Assembly: GCF_954871325.1 (NCBI RefSeq)
Contig: NC_088775.1
Location: 91,394,805 to 91,458,804 of the forward strand
Origin: Gordionus sp. m RMFG-2023
Lineage: Eukaryota; Nematomorpha; Gordioida; Chordodea; Parachordodidae
Length of the DNA stretch: 64,000 nt
Reading direction: 5' to 3'
The notes under the pieces were generated by a model. It had not been told where the DNA came from, made no database searches, and saw only the letters and a list, made by a program, of their open reading frames with translations. Positions 1-14,582 of this stretch are shown here, one piece after another (position 1 is the stretch's first letter; each line of letters starts with the position of its first letter). The position numbers were made by a program, and so were the translations under genes.

Positions 1-1922
1 TTTTGAAAATGAAATACTTTTACTTAAACACAAAAGGCATTTTGCCCTTAAATTTGTCTGATCATTTGGATCAACATCTTTTAGAAATTTAAAATATTTT
101 TTGTGATGGAAATGAAATTCGATTTCTTCTTCTATGATCTCTAAATCCATAATAAAACTGTTTTTATTTAATATTCAAAATGATTAGATGAAAATCCAAT
201 ATATAACTCGGCTCAACATTTATTAATGGATAAATTTTAAAAAAAAATTTTTTTATTTTTATTGCATTTTAATTAACAAACATTGTTAATATTTAAAAAA
301 TAATTTAATTTATACCTTAAATTTAAAGCAGTCCTAAAAGAAGCTAGCTCCAACTCTCGCTCCTCATTTTTAGGTGTTTTTGAAAAAATGTCAACTCTGA
401 AATGATCTTATCTCAATTTTATATATTTATTTATATTTATATCTAAGCTAATTTTAGTTAAAATAGCTCACCACTAGATAAGAATGAAATATGATATATT
501 AAAATTAAAAGGCTTCTATGAAAACATCTTTATAGATTGATTAAAATTTGATTTTCATCTAAAACAATATAGAGCAATATAAGAATTCTGATCAATGGCC
601 ATATAGCACTGAAAGCATAAATAGCTAGAGAATGATGTCTAATTTTGGCAATTATTGTGGTGACCATTCTTTTATTTCGCAAAATTATGGGTATAATCCT
701 AAACAAAAAGACCCTTTTTACAGAGAATGAGAGTCAACCCATCTCAATAAACTAAATATAGGTTTTAAGGAATAATGAATATTGTCTCTTTAACAGCTTT
801 AACAATGACGGCCTTTAGAAAATTTCAGTGTAGTGGGTGATGTATATTTTTTTCGAATTGTGTATTACAAATGGAGCTGGCAAACAAAGAAACAATACGC
901 AGCCGATGCTAATAACTTTCAGTCACTTTTTCTAATCTTAAGATTGGCTAAAATCTTGTTAATAATAATTTTATATCTATATACTAACTACTATATTTGT
1001 TAAAATAAGATACTAGTAAAGCACAAAACATTGCCATATATTAAAACGAAGGTTTCTTCCAAACTTGAAGAGTGTATTAAGACTATTGAAAAAATTAATA
1101 ATATATATGAATTTCTTATAGGAGGGACCTTGCCAAAGGCCGTTCAAAACAAATTTTAAGGCGAGGTCCTCAAAAAGTTTTTTTCTCCATTAGGAAATCT
1201 TGGTAACGACATTGTGAAGAGGAAATATTTTGAAGACTGCATATGAGATTGCATATATGGCAAGACATAATTATATGTTTTTGTAAATAAAATTTCCTAT
1301 AAAAAAACTAAATTTAAGAAATAAAGAGACAAATATTCTATATAAATTGGAATATGTTAATAAAAAAAAATATATAAATTTATATAACTCAAGAAATTTC
1401 ATTATTAAAAATGAAATTTTTACCTTCGAAAATTAAAAAAAATTAAAATTATGAAAGGTTGAATGTATATGTAATAAGTTGAAGGGATAAATCTTTTACC
1501 ACTTTTGACAAATAAACTTATCCCAATAAAGAGGTCAGATAGTTCAACTAAAATCAATTTATACCTAACAGAAATATCATATATTTCTCACTAGCTGTTT
1601 TCAATTGCTAGTATCTTATTTTCTCATCATCAAACAATGAATACCTATATTCTTCTATATGCGATGATGTTGTCGCATTTAGTCATTTTATTTTGTTTTA
1701 TTTTCTATTATATTTATTTTGTTCAAAATGATGGGGAATCAGAATTTTCCCTTTTATTTGATAATGTTTAATATATACCAAATATATGTTCATGGTGAAG
1801 GCTCTACTATGTTAATATATTTATTAATATGTTGGGAAATTAAGGAGTCATATCGAATCAAAATAATGGTACATTTCTGATTCATATAATAAGGAGAAAT
1901 TTCCGAATCCACCATTTTCGGA

Positions 1923-1936
1923 GGGGGGGGGGGGGG
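1923..1936. repeat. Poly-G tract (14 G)
   Basis: An uninterrupted run of 14 G in an otherwise A+T-rich region. Similar G or C runs occur at 2704, 6985, 20477, 34252 and 51072, several next to sequences resembling transposon ends. Run length may be unreliable because homopolymers are error-prone in sequencing. Confidence 0.9.
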
Positions 1937-2703
1937 TTAGTTGCTATATTATAGATAAAGTTCGAACATATTATAATATATTTTAAATTTGTAAAAACAT
2001 AATAAATTGATATCCATTTTATTGAAATTATTGGACATTTGATAAAATATATATTAATTAATTAAGAAAAAAATTTTGATTTTACTCACATTTACCTTGA
2101 TGGTGTATGTAAGCTTATCCCTAAAAAAAATTTAATAAAAAAAATAACCAACTAAACATATTTTAATATTATAAATAAAACGAGCTCAAAAGAGCATATA
2201 ATATAATTTATTTTTTAAATTTTGAAAAAGACTTAATAAAATTGATATCCATTGTAATTATAATATTATACCTATTTGATGATAATAATTAGCTTAAAAT
2301 TAAAATAAAAAATGAATCTTCTAATTTTATTCGTATTCATATTCACCCTGAGCCTAACCATTTATCAAATAGATGGTAAGAAATTTTTTTGATTATTATT
2401 ATAATATACCATGGGTGTATCCACATTTTACTTATGGGAGGGGAATGAAACTCTTAGAAGAATTTTTTACCCATAAATTTTATTATTAATCTTTAGATCC
2501 GCTTATTAAAGGCCTTAAGTTATATTAGATTTTTATAAAAATAATTTTGGGTTTTTACTTTTTTTAAAACTAATTATAATGCTTATTCTAAAAAATTTGA
2601 ATTATAGTCGTTATTTTAATAAGTATTAATATTTTACTAATTTTTCTAACAAATTCTTCCTTATAATGATACATTGTATTTGGGGAGATGGAGAGTGGTA
2701 AGA

Positions 2704-2713
2704 GGGGGGGGGG
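2704..2713. repeat. Poly-G tract (10 G)
   Basis: Ten consecutive G within a purine-rich stretch. About 300 bases upstream (around 2402-2440) is a segment reading gtgtatccacat followed by a G-rich stretch. It resembles the gtatccaggg segment beside the G tract at 51.07 kb, so both may be ends of one degraded repeat family. Confidence 0.85.
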
Positions 2714-5700
2714 TGTAAATAAAAAATTTTATTAGCTTAAAATGATATTATCGAGCAATTTTTTTCTTGTTGTTTAATGACATAAAATTTAAACTTTATT
2801 AGGTTTAATTATTGTTGTGAGTATTAAATTATAATTTAATTTATCTTGAATTATTAGAGACATATGTTATATGCGATAAGACAAACTCATATATTTGATC
2901 GGGCCTAAATCGGATTGATTAGTAATATTTTTAAAAAATTTAGGCCAAATTTAAAAATGTAAATAAATTAGAAATCCAAACCTGTGAATTTTAAATAATA
3001 TTAATTAATGAGTCGGAAAACAATATGATGGGTCATTTATTATTTATTTTCTGCCCACTTTTTAGGCTCACCTTAAAACGGTTTATAAAATTAAAATATA
3101 TCGAAAATTATTTATACGATATATTTTCAAACATTATATAACTGCTTCATATATTATAAGCAAATTAAAATTAAAGGAAAGTTACAATATTTCTTATAAA
3201 TATGAATAATTTTTTTATATATAGGTTATAAATTTTAAAAACGCTCTGTTAAAATTTGTAAATGTTTATAGTGTCTCGATATCTTAAAAATCACATTTCT
3301 TGAAAGCATCACTATGCTATCAGGGCGCTCAAAAAAATTTTTTTTTAATTATTTTCAAAATGATATTTTTTTTAGCTAACATGGTATAAAAATTTTTTTT
3401 TAATCTTAAGAAACTCGAGCCCTGCGTTCATACCACCTTAGTGAATAGCGAAGAGATAATATAATAAAAAAATAAACCTATTTTTTCGTTCGAATAAAAG
3501 CTTAAAATAAAATGTTTACATCTTTTTTATAAAAAAATTAAAGAAAGTTCTCATCTTGTGTAAATAGTTTACTAGCAAAATTCTTGGAAATTTAATCTAT
3601 TATTTTGATAAAAAAAAAAATTTATTTTAAAAATAAAAAAAATACAATTTTTTAAATGTAATATCTAGTCAAATCAGCATTTAATATTTTTTTAAAAAAA
3701 TAAAAAAAATTATAGATAAATATAAATTTTACATGGCGGATGTTTTGCCTTTTTTGCTATTTATCAATGATTTATAAAATCAAATTAATTGTATTAATAA
3801 ATTAGTTGGGTCTTTCAGCATTATATACTGTAAGCGCTGGATTTTCATAAATGTTGCTCTTTTTACCATTTAAAAATGACACTGGGTATGGTAGGTAATT
3901 TTTTATATCAAAAATCATTTTCTAAAAAGATTAATAAAAAAAAAAAATTATTTTCCTAAAAAGTAATTATATCACTTTTATATTATATTAATAAAATTTA
4001 TGGAAAATGAAAATTTAAAATTTGGTAGCAATATTTTTTTTTGATAAATCGGATATAAAAAAATATTATAATTATAATACCGAATCAAAATAGCATTTAA
4101 TATTTTTTTTTAACGAAGCAATAAAATTCATCTGAATTTACTATCAAATTGAGAGTAAAAAAATTCTAAAAAACAATATATACTTTCTTCAATTTGTAAT
4201 GATTCTGAACTATGCAATTCGTTATTTTTTATTATGAGTATTTTAATAATACATCTTTTTTAAAAAATATATAGTTTTATGATTATTAATAATATTAAAG
4301 AACTATCTAGCATTATCAAAGACCTGTAGGCTCAGCCCGAAATCAGAGACTTTAATAACCAAATCTTAAAAAATTTTAAAAACCCATGTCTAGATTAAAA
4401 ATAAATTATAAACCCTATCCGATATTAAATTTTATATTTTCGATTAACTTTCTTGAAAAATGATAAAATAGAGATCATTTCAGATTACAAAAAAATGTAT
4501 TTTTTAAAAATATGGATAAGTTTAGTCCATAAATCTAGACCAGTCAAATAAAAATCTAAAACTTAGTCGGAATAATTTGAGGTTAGAAATTAATTGAGTC
4601 AAGTTTAAACGATACATGAAAAATTAGTTTATTATGTTTCAATTCGAAAAAAAATATGATAGAACTCAGCCTTGATTCATTATAATATTTAAATTAGAAT
4701 CTGTCTTAACCGGATTACTAAAATTATAGCCCTAGCTAGAGGCTATATATCATTTCTTTTTAATAATTACCAACTAATTCTATATTATTCTTGTTATATT
4801 ATATTATATACTAATAATATTTTACAAAAAAATAGGTTCAGCTCCGTCAAGTAAATATTTAAAACATCTTAATTATTTGATATTAACTGATTTATATTTT
4901 CTTTAAAGATTTGTATTCATTCTCAATTGATAAAAAAAATGTAGAAGCTTAGATGGATTGCCATCTTATTTATTTTTTATTTTAATTCGGACTTAAATTA
5001 TAATATAGATTAATTGATTTTGTTTAGGAGGAGATAAGTGCTAGATCCCTTTAAATTTTTTAATAATTAACCCCCCCCTTTCCTAAATTTTTGGATTAAT
5101 AATTTAGTGTCTATTATTTTGCTTATATTTTCCATTATTTGTCTTGATCAATTTAATTTCGCTTTTAGCCCCTTTAAAACTTAAATTGAAAGTCACCCAA
5201 TAACATAACAAAAAATACATATATAGTTTATCATAGAACAAATAAATAATAAATCTTGATTAACTAATAAATAATAAATTTTTCTATTTAATCGTAATCC
5301 TTTCACATTTATTTATAATCCAGAGAAAAATAATGGCCAAAGAACCAAAGGTATAAGCATAATTATAACAATTCGAAAATTATAATAATATGAAACAATT
5401 TAATATATTAATAAAACAATTAAATATTAGAATAAACAGAAGTTATATACATGGACATTTCATTAAAGTCACTTTTAGACCTGTCCATTTAATATATCTT
5501 TTGAGAAAAATTTATAGTCCATTTTAATACTTAAAAATATAAATGGTCAATTACTATGGATTATGTATATAGTTATAAAGATAATCACATTTTTTTAAAA
5601 ATTATTATCATGTTATTGTCATTCATCTTTTATGACATGAATGAACAAGCATTTTTTTTTTAAAGTTAGCAAAACTCGATTTTATTTATTTATTAAATAT

Positions 5701-6384
5701 AATATATAATAAAAAAAATAAAATTCTAGTTAACTCCACTCAGGGATTTAGTCAGAACTTCTAAATAATTATTTAAGACAATTTGTACCAGTTATTATCT
5801 AATTATGCAAAATTTACGAAAAAATAAATAAACTCATACTGTCACAATAAAATAATCGTTGTATTAATGCAACATCAAAAACAATATAATACCAAAAGAA
5901 AATTTTTGAATTTAAAGTTATAATTAATTTGCATAAAATTCATTCTTAACTTAAATCTTTTTCCAAATGATTAGCGGTGAGTTATCTTATTTAAAAAATA
6001 ATTATAAAATTAATATGTTGCATATTAACAATCATTTGGTTCCTGTAGTACTACTATTCTATATTTATTTTGAGAATTTATCTATATCATCCTCAATCTT
6101 TATTATGAAATTATTAAATTACCTATCATAAATATGAAAGAAATTATTACTTTAGGTATGGCTTTATATCTTAATTGATTGAAATGTAAAATATATTTTA
6201 CATCACAGGTTTGTTACAAGTACAGCCAATTCTAATAAATTATAATCGTATACTATTAGAGTCTGCGATGCATACATAATAAATCTCTTGAATATCATTG
6301 CTTAAATTTTATCTTTGATTTTTAAAAATTTAATATTTGATTAAAGAGTATGAATGTAAAAAGAAAATTATGTCATTTGAAAGT

Positions 6385-6690
6385 TTTTTTCCCAGGCTCA
6401 TTGATATCATTCAATATTATTATCATTCCCTTTTCTAATTTTTTTCAAATGGAATAGCATCTAAATCTAATCTGACCTAATCTTCATCAACAAAATTTCG
6501 ACATGGCGAAAGGCTTTAGGTAGGATCAATGCATATAAATTTAAGGATCCATCAAATTTGGATTTATATTAATCTACTTATAATATTGAATAGTGACATA
6601 GAGATTAAATAGATATTTTGTATTTTTCTAAAAATTTTTAATTTAAAAGACACATAAGTGATGCTGCAACAGAAAAATAAAAATTTGAAA
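6385..6690. repeat. Dispersed repeat, copy 1 (with 10355-10690)
   Basis: The segment beginning with ttgatatcattcaatatta and running past aggtaggatcaatgc, ggatccatc and tagtgacata to a gatgctgcaac block is matched in the same order and orientation by 10355-10690. The copies differ by many substitutions and small indels. No terminal repeats or coding capacity were seen. The lack of conserved coding suggests an old non-autonomous element or a segmental duplicate. Confidence 0.7.
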
Positions 6691-6948
6691 AATAAAATAA
6701 AATACAGCGAAATTTATGTTTGTTATCTATCAAGCAAATTATGAATGTGAAAATTTATAAATTTTACAATTTGGACATCGTAAATATATTTCAAACAGTA
6801 AATATTTAAAAAATTAATTTATATTTCAAGTCGAAATAATTTAAATTAAGATTTATAATTTTCCTTTCTTTTACCGTAAATTGTAAAATTATATTATGCT
6901 TAGTTCAGATATGATAAAAAATAAAGAGACCTTATTTGTGAGTTTTAT

Positions 6949-6998
6949 CCAGTGGCGAAGCCACGGGAACAGGGGTTTCGGACACCCCCCCCCCCCCC
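6949..6998. repeat. Possible transposon terminus with small hairpin and C14 tract
   Basis: The segment contains ccagtggcgaagccacggg, with a perfect 5-bp stem GTGGC/GCCAC around GAA (6952-6964), followed about 20 bp later by 14 consecutive C (6985-6998). CAGTGGCGTAGCCA-like sequences are common at the ends of animal DNA transposons. No partner end or target-site duplication was found, so this is a solitary or broken terminus at best. Confidence 0.35.
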
Positions 6999-9900
6999 AG
7001 AGCAAATATTTATTTTAGATTATACGTTCAAAAGACTCAAAAGTGATGTTATATAAAATAAATACCATGAATATTTATATTTTTCTGGTTTTGATGTTTA
7101 TGGAAGGATATTATATTACTATTGAAATTATTCTGGATATTATAAAGTCATTGAGAATAATCTACTAAATTATAATAACATATTATTGATGCATTTAAAA
7201 TGAGTTAGCTGTTTATAAAAATCGGTTCAAATTGAGCTGTTTAACAATACTAATTAAAATGATCAATAATTCTAGGACTTATATTCTAAGAAAAACAAAT
7301 GTGATTTTTAAGATAGGTTGCATCAATTCAATGTTCATCGTTAAAATCATTTACAATCATAAAATTTTGCTTAGAATGGTGTAGTATTATAGTGCTTACA
7401 AACTTGCTTTGCTACAGTCTTGTTTAAACTACAGTGATATTGAAGATTAAATATAATTAATGGATAGAAATTTTAATAAAGTTTTTTATAATATGTTGTT
7501 TGATGCAATGAAAGAATCCTAAGGCTAAATTTTGAGTCTTAGGTGTGAATAATCCTGCTTAGGCAAAAAATATTTAATCAAAAGTTGATATCTAGGTTAA
7601 GATTTAAGCAAAATAAATTTATGATGAATACAATTTAAAATATTTACAATTAGTGTTTAGTCTAATATAAATGTTGTTCAATACATTATGCAAAAAATTT
7701 ATATCAATGGTTTATTATAATATCTTATTTTTTCAAAGTTCTATAAATTTTCCTGTAACCATATCAGACCGATCTTCTCATAGAAAATAACTAATTAGTC
7801 ATCTATTTAGAAATGAAACATTGTAACCGAACAGCTAAAACATCGTAAATCAGAAAATAATACGATTTAGATTTTTATTTCAACATATAAGTTATTTCTA
7901 ATAATGAGTCCTTAGGCCCCCTAAACTATAATTTTGTTAAAATATTTAGGTAAAATAGATCAAATCAATAGGATCGTGGATCCTCTTAAATTTTAAATTT
8001 ACGCGAATAGGTTATATAAGGCTACTATAGCCCTTAATTTAAATAATTTATTATTTTTTACATGGATTTTATTTTTACTTGCATAGTTTAAAGATTTTCT
8101 CATAAATTCCATGGAAAAATGTCTATGAGGATCCATTTCTTCTTTCTTTATTCCTAATGATTATAGCTACACATGCATTATAATAGTTTTGAGAGTCAAA
8201 TACATAATAAAGTGTATATATTTAAATGATTCAAAAAGTATCAGCAGCAGAAATAAATTATTAAAAATGTATATGGTGATATCCATATCAAATCAACCAA
8301 GGTTTTAACTCGACCTACTCAGAATTTTTCAAATTTTTTATATTGCTAGTGTATACTATAACAAACAAAAAAAATACTTTTACCATCCTGGACTATTACT
8401 TGCGAAGATATGTGGTTTTAAAGAGCGGAAAAATCTTTCATTTTTGACCAAATGCACTTTATTAATTATCAAATATCTCAAAAATAAATTAAATTAATGC
8501 AATAATTTAAATTTTATTATATTACTTAATATGGATCTTTAATAATATAATATAAATGTGATACAAACCAATACCCAAAGACGCAAATAATAAAACCAAA
8601 AATCTGCATAAGAAAAAAAGTTTTTTAGGAGTTATAACCATTTATATGGTTAAATTGATCAAGCTTAACATAAATATTATCATATTTAAATTTAATTGAT
8701 ATTTATGTAACAATTTTTATTTTAAAATTATGTATAAAGGACGTTTATTATTTGAAAAAAAATATTTGTGAGGTGTGGGGTATATTTAAGAATTTGGCTA
8801 ATTTTCTCTCAAAATTAATGGATAAATAATTCTAATCATATTTTTTTAGCTAAATAATTTCTATAATTACATGTAATACTAACAAAATTTTATAATATTA
8901 CATAAAAATTTGAGAATATATTATATTAAATTACCCGAATAATTTAAATAAATTTTGATTTTCATATTATTTTCTCAAGGTGAATTTTAGTATAATAATT
9001 TGGTGTTCCAGCAATATGACTTGATCTCAAGATAATTTTTCACACTTAGACATTAATCATTGCTCATAAATGAATAATTTATCACTCTGATATTAAATGT
9101 TTATTATTCTAAAATAATTATCATGATTGTAGAAGTTAATAAAGTTTTTTTTAAATATTTTTGGGTAACTGATATCAAAAAAATAATAAATTTTTGGCTA
9201 CTCTACAAAATTTATCATTAAAGATAAGATCTTTCGAAATAAATATACTGTGTTTTAAATAATTTTATATAATAACAAAATTTACTTGTTTCCCATCTTA
9301 ACGGTAATAAATAATGAAAAGGTGAATAGTGACCTTCATTGATCCAATGGTATCTTTGTGCATGGTCCTAAACTAAAAATTCATAATTTTCTAATCGTCA
9401 ACATTGATGTAACTGGGGTTGTTTTTGCACTGAGATTTATTCGAAATATAAAGTCTTTATTTGGAAAAACTAATATAAATTCTTTGTTTAAAAAAGAAAG
9501 TCGTTTATCATTACCTATTTATGCGATAATATAAAATTTTTATCTATAAATCTTTTTCTGTAAATAAATTAAATAACATTTAATATGTTCAATTTACATA
9601 ATATGACGATTTACATTATTGCCTTAAACATTAATTATTTAAATGGACATTTATATTAACGCAAATGACAATAATAAATAAAAAAACTTTAAATTGAAAT
9701 GTTTCTATCATGTAACAAACATATATAAATTTTATTGAGTTTTTAAAAAGGATTGTTGTGTGGCTATAAATAAGAATGAAAAGTCAAATTATTTAATTTT
9801 TCAAAATTATTTATAAATTAGTTGGTGGGTATTGTTCAAGAAATGGTATATAATCTATTGAATTTTCCTCAAAATTAATAAAGTTTTTCTTTTTGGTTTA

Positions 9901-10354
9901 TTATAAAATAAAATATTCAAAGATATTTTTCCAAGTAATTCAAGAAAGAATTTAACCAATGTGTTAAAAATAAACCACAGTAAAACCCTCCCCTCCCTCT
10001 CATTTCTCAAATATTTTTTTTAAATAATAAAATATGGTCATTTTATTTTGACATAATCTTTAAATAAAAATTCTTACGTGATTATCCGTTGAATTTATAT
10101 ATGATTATTATTATGTTTAATTTGATTAATTTTAGCTATAATAAAGGGTCATAACTCCTAGACACACATTCATACCAGTCTAGGATTTTTTATTATAAAG
10201 CTGTTTATTACTTATTTTATTATCTTTTATTATTAATTCTGTTTTCAACTCCTAGAACACTACTCTGTCTTTAAAGTTCACAAAAATCTACTAGATATTT
10301 TATATAGAAGAATAAATCTAATTAGTAAAATTATACTTTACATAGTTTTTTTTA
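6999..10354. other. AT-rich spacer, nothing recognised
   Basis: No open frame of useful length and no transposon end was recognised. The stretches at 8250-8460 and 9300-9480 are less biased in composition, but no frame in them resembles a known family. Confidence 0.55.
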
Positions 10355-10690
10355 CTATTTGCAGGCATCATTGATATCATTCAATATTATTATCATTGCT
10401 CTTTCTAATTTTAATTCATTTGGAAAAGCAATCTCTCCTAAGCCAATCTAATGGCCTATTTAAATAAATAAATAATATTATACTGGTCTATCTTTATTAG
10501 CAATATATCTATAAGAAATAAGGCAGGTTTAAGGTAGGTATCATTCTTAAGGATCTATCGAATTTGGTCTTAAAATTTTAAACACTCTTAATTTGTAGCA
10601 GTGACATAAACAAAGAGATAATTTTGCAAGAAATTATCTCTTTATAAGATCCCCTGAATGATGCGCCAACATTAAAATAAAGATTAAACA
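10355..10690. repeat. Dispersed repeat, copy 2 (with 6385-6690)
   Basis: Second copy of the repeat at 6385-6690, in the same orientation. It keeps ttgatatcattcaatatta at its left and the gatgcgccaac block at its right, with small indels. The two copies are about 4 kb apart and diverged, which points to an old event. Confidence 0.7.
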
Positions 10691-12120
10691 AGCCCTATAC
10701 TATTATAAAGAGTGAGAGTATCGATCTCTGCAAGGATCGAAGATCCCAAAGAGTAAATACGTCAGAGGTTGACTCTAAGTAATAAAGTGTAATTTTCTAA
10801 GTTTTATATTATTAATGAAAGAGACCTCATAAATGAATATTGTATTTGGGCTCGCTTAGAGAACTCAGATTAATGGATATATCGACGAAGTCATATTTGA
10901 GAGAATAATAACTAGAAAACAAAATTGCTATATCTATGCCTTTTTAACCTTGTATTATTATTATTATTAATACTAAAAAATGATTAATCAAATAAAGTAA
11001 TTCAGAAAAATAAATAGTTTATTAAAATAACAAATGTATTTTAACACCCTTTTCCGGTAAATTGGCAAATGCACACATTACGTAATTTTTCATAGCTATT
11101 AAATGAACTATTAGGTTATAAAAAAATTTATAATTTGTTTTATTAATTTTATTTTATTTAAAAATTTTATAATAAAAATGCAAAATGCCATTCGTTTTAC
11201 CCCTTATCGCATAAATATAAAATTGAAAAATTTATCGTTATTTATTAAAATTTGAAATTGGTCAATATGTGAGACACATAATGAAATGTGTTTATTTTGT
11301 TAAAATTAACATTCATTTAAAAAGGAATTTGATTAAATTTTGATTATGACCGGATTAAAAAACCTTAATTATTAGAAGAAAATATCCCTTGAAAATAATT
11401 TTTTATGATAATTATTATATTTATTTTTTTTAATATTAATTTTACAAGATATATATGGTAAGAAAAAAAATATTTATTAATCTTTTACAAGAACAATAAC
11501 TATCATAATTTCTTTTTACTTTCGAATGAATTATGTTGGGGTTCTTTATAAGTGATTAAAAAATTATATATATTTTTATTAAAAAAAAATTATAGAAAAA
11601 TATGTGGGAGTAAATAGTAATTAAATATTTGGCTTATATAATTCATGAAGCTTGAAATTTAAAGCAGATAACCTCCAAACAATTTTCCTAATATTTTTTA
11701 TTAACAATAAAATATTGTGCAAATTAGGGATTTGATTTAGGCCATGTCCTAGATCGGCTTATTACTAAATAGCCATAAGAAATAAATTATTTGTAAAAAG
11801 AGCGAAAAATATTAAAAACTAACTTAAAATTGGGTATCTTAGTTCAAAAACATTTTATCCTTTACTTAAAAGCAATTAAGTCGACTTTATTAAAATTTAA
11901 TTTTCAACATATAATATAATAAGTTAAATATATTTTAAAATTTTATTAGATACTATAAATTTAAAAAATCTACGTAAGTATTATAATAATTATCATATTA
12001 TTCATAAGGCCATTTCTAGACAAAATGTTTTTTTAAGTAGCTTTTGAGGAATGTTTCAAGCAATTTTTTTTCATTTCCAAACAAAAGATAATAATTTGTT
12101 GAGAAAACTCTAACGTCAGG
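10691..12120. other. AT-rich spacer, nothing recognised
   Basis: Homopolymer-rich A+T sequence with stops in all frames. The first ~150 bases are less biased in composition (for example tctctgcaaggatcgaagat) but match nothing I recognise. Confidence 0.55.
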
Positions 12121-12830
12121 GTAGTATATGATTACCTTTTTAAGTTGAGCCCTATAGGTCAAGCATTTATTTATAAATTTTATAAATATCAAAGAAAAAC
12201 AAATGTTTTTATTCAATCACGAAGTATATAGTTTTATAACCTTTACTGAATAATTATTTTTAAATAAATAGGGAAAAAGATAATCAATTTAAGTAATTTT
12301 TTAGATTATTATCTACATTTTAGACTTTTTATAATACATTTACATAAATAAGTGGCAATTTATAGAATTTTAAATTCTTTTATTAAATATTTTTGTTATA
12401 TTTATGCGAATATTTAAATATTAGTATAACCTATAAAATTTAGGAAATTATAAAATAAAATATTCAAAAATAATTTTATCCTATTTCATATTCATATATA
12501 TAATACACCTAATTGTCATCTTGCAATGATTACAAAAGGAACTCATTTTTATAACTTAAGTTGTAAGATCTCAAGGAAATGCTATAATTATTGAGCCCTA
12601 TATGTCAACATTTATTTACTGCATATTATAACCATAAAAAACAAAGTTTTTATTTTATCAAAGACGATATAGTTTTATAATGTTTTCTCAATATTTTTTA
12701 TTTTTAAATAAATAGAGAAGAGGACTGTCGCACTAAGTAATTTTGTATTCTGAATGATCACAAAAGGAAAATAATTTTTATAACTTAAAAGGTTCTAAGA
12801 TCCCAGGAATATGCTATAATTATATTAAAT
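12121..12830. repeat. Partial tandem copies of a ~230-bp unit
   Basis: The block gagccctatatgtcaa, followed by a run ending atatagttttataa and an aaataaatagagaa-like end, appears near 12140, 12591 and 12831, and again at 14583. The spacing between 12520 and 12750 is about 230 bp, and the shared part there begins at an atcacaaaagga-like segment. These are head-to-tail partial copies leading into the longer duplication at 12831. A 66-codon minus-strand frame here is not considered a gene. Confidence 0.65.
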
Positions 12831-13930
12831 TGAGCCCTATATGTCAAACATATATTTACTACATATTATAATCATTAAAAAAAACAAAATGCTGTTTTTA
12901 TTTTATCAAGGACGATATAGTTTTATAATGTTTTCTTAATATTTTTTTATTTTTATATAAATAGAGAAAAAGGCTCAAAGTAATTTTTTATTCGGATTAA
13001 TATGTGCATTTCGGGATTTTTATACGATGTTAAATAAGTGGCATAATTTATAACAATTCGAATTGGCACACCCAATTTTTATTAGAAATTTTTGTCATAT
13101 TTATCAGAAAACTAGAATATTAATATAAACTAATAAAATTTTAGAAATTATAAAATATTTAAAAATAATTTTATCCTACAAATGTCTTTTAAAAATTATA
13201 AAAAGTCAATATTAAATCGGTGACAATGATGTATAAAATAATCTTATCTTAACTCTAAAATATTATACATTGATACTTTAAAAAAATAATATATACAAAC
13301 AATAAATAACTAACCATCCGCAATCCATTTTTTGAGGAATTATATATAACCAGAAACCGCCCATCGATTCCACATACTTAAAAGCAGACCGCTGCCTTCT
13401 AATCATCATAATTTTCCAAAGTATTGTTAAATTCTAATTCCCTCAACTGTTGTGAAAATATTTTCCTTACATACAATTATAAATGTTTTATTTAAAACAC
13501 CAACAAATAAAGATTCCATCTTTCTCGATTAAACATTATAATTAAAGAACTACCCTCTTAGGCCGCTTATGATTACTAGAAAATTTTAACCCAATATAAT
13601 GTACAAACCTTTGATTTTTCAATTACTAAACTTAAAAACTTAGATGATATTAACACTTCTCTTAATTTCCTTTAGAGGCACAACTTACTTTGAAGGGCAT
13701 ATGCTATATCTATTATTGAAATTAATATAAGAACAATACAGCATCAGATGCATTTCTAACCGATTATCATTATTTGATTTAATATATACCTTTATCTTTT
13801 ATTTTTTTGGTGTTATACGATTAATTGAATTAGCAAAATATGGGGTGGCAGAAGTGTATCCATTTCTGCTCCTCTTTATCAGACTTTTTGCGAAAATATT
13901 TATCTACAGAATCCAGTTATATAATAGATA
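12831..13930. repeat. Long tandem duplication, copy A (~1.1 kb)
   Basis: Collinear with 14583-15650. Shared landmarks in order are the gagccctatatgtcaa block, aatagagaaaaagg, ggattaatatgtg, gatgtataaaataa, aactaacca, actgttgtgaaaatatttt, the ccctc/ctagaaaa block, cctttgatttttcaa, tttgaagggcat and a gcgaaaatatttat end. Divergence is substantial, with indels of tens of bases. It carries no recognisable protein or terminal repeats. Confidence 0.7.
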
Positions 13931-14582
13931 ATAGTCTGATATAATTATTATTTTAGTAAAACTCTTAACGCAGCAATTTCTTTTGATTCGTGTTTAATCT
14001 CAACTTTGATATTATTGAAACTATCTTCAAATAGATAATAAAAAAAACAGTTTTTTAGACAAATTTCAACTTGTAAGCCAACAATTATTAAACCTTGCGT
14101 TAATCCACTAAATATAAAGTACCAGCAATTTAATATATCCATACATCCACAGATAGACATGTACACACTATACTTTGAAACATTCAGCAATTAAAAATAT
14201 GGGATGCCTTAATAAATCTCTTTTACTTCTCAAAGGGCAAAAGATTTATTAGTAAAAATTATATTTTGAAATTACATATGAACAGAAGAAACGTTTTTTA
14301 TTATTGCTAAATATAATACCAATACAATTTGTTTTCTTTATAAGTTGAAGCAAGCATATATTTTTTCAGCGGGTATTTTATTAGAGAAAATCAATTGCAG
14401 AATTCACCTTTAGAACCTATTAAATATTTGGTGAAAAGGGAAAATATTTATATGATTTTTAATTCATAAATAAAAATCTTATATTTTTAATCAGAGTTGT
14501 TAACGCTCCTTTTTAAAAGTAGCTATCTCCCGCTCCCGCTCCTACCTTCTCAGAAGGAGTTAGTTCCCCTCCCGTTACTACA
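13931..14582. other. Spacer between duplication copies
   Basis: This separates copies A and B. It holds an 80-codon minus-strand frame (13948-14190) with no recognisable domain. A GC-richer patch at 14492-14580 (cagagttgttaacgctcc, then ctcccgctcccgctcct) could be a degraded hAT-like end, but no partner was found. Confidence 0.5.

Larger units (their letters stand above)
1..6384. other. AT-rich intergenic spacer, no gene seen
   Basis: Very A+T-rich DNA with stops in all frames and no recognisable coding, RNA-gene or transposon-end signature. It contains two poly-G tracts (annotated separately) and long runs of A and T. A short CAGGGC...GCCCTG inverted pair lies at 3321-3424 but has no matching flanks. 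No splice-site-bounded coding segment could be recognised by eye. Confidence 0.6.

Noticed and set aside
3321-3424. CAGGGC...GCCCTG inverted pair, possible 104-bp hAT-like MITE
   Set aside because: Only the first six to eight bases are inverted, and the flanking 8-mers (tatgctat, cgttcata) do not match.
12016-12216. 66-codon minus-strand frame
   Set aside because: Lies over the left partial copies of the 12-15-kb repeat and is not preserved in the other copies; composition is K/F/I/N-rich.
13948-14190. 80-codon minus-strand frame
   Set aside because: No recognisable domain and no splice or start context; it lies in a region of old duplications. Probably chance.
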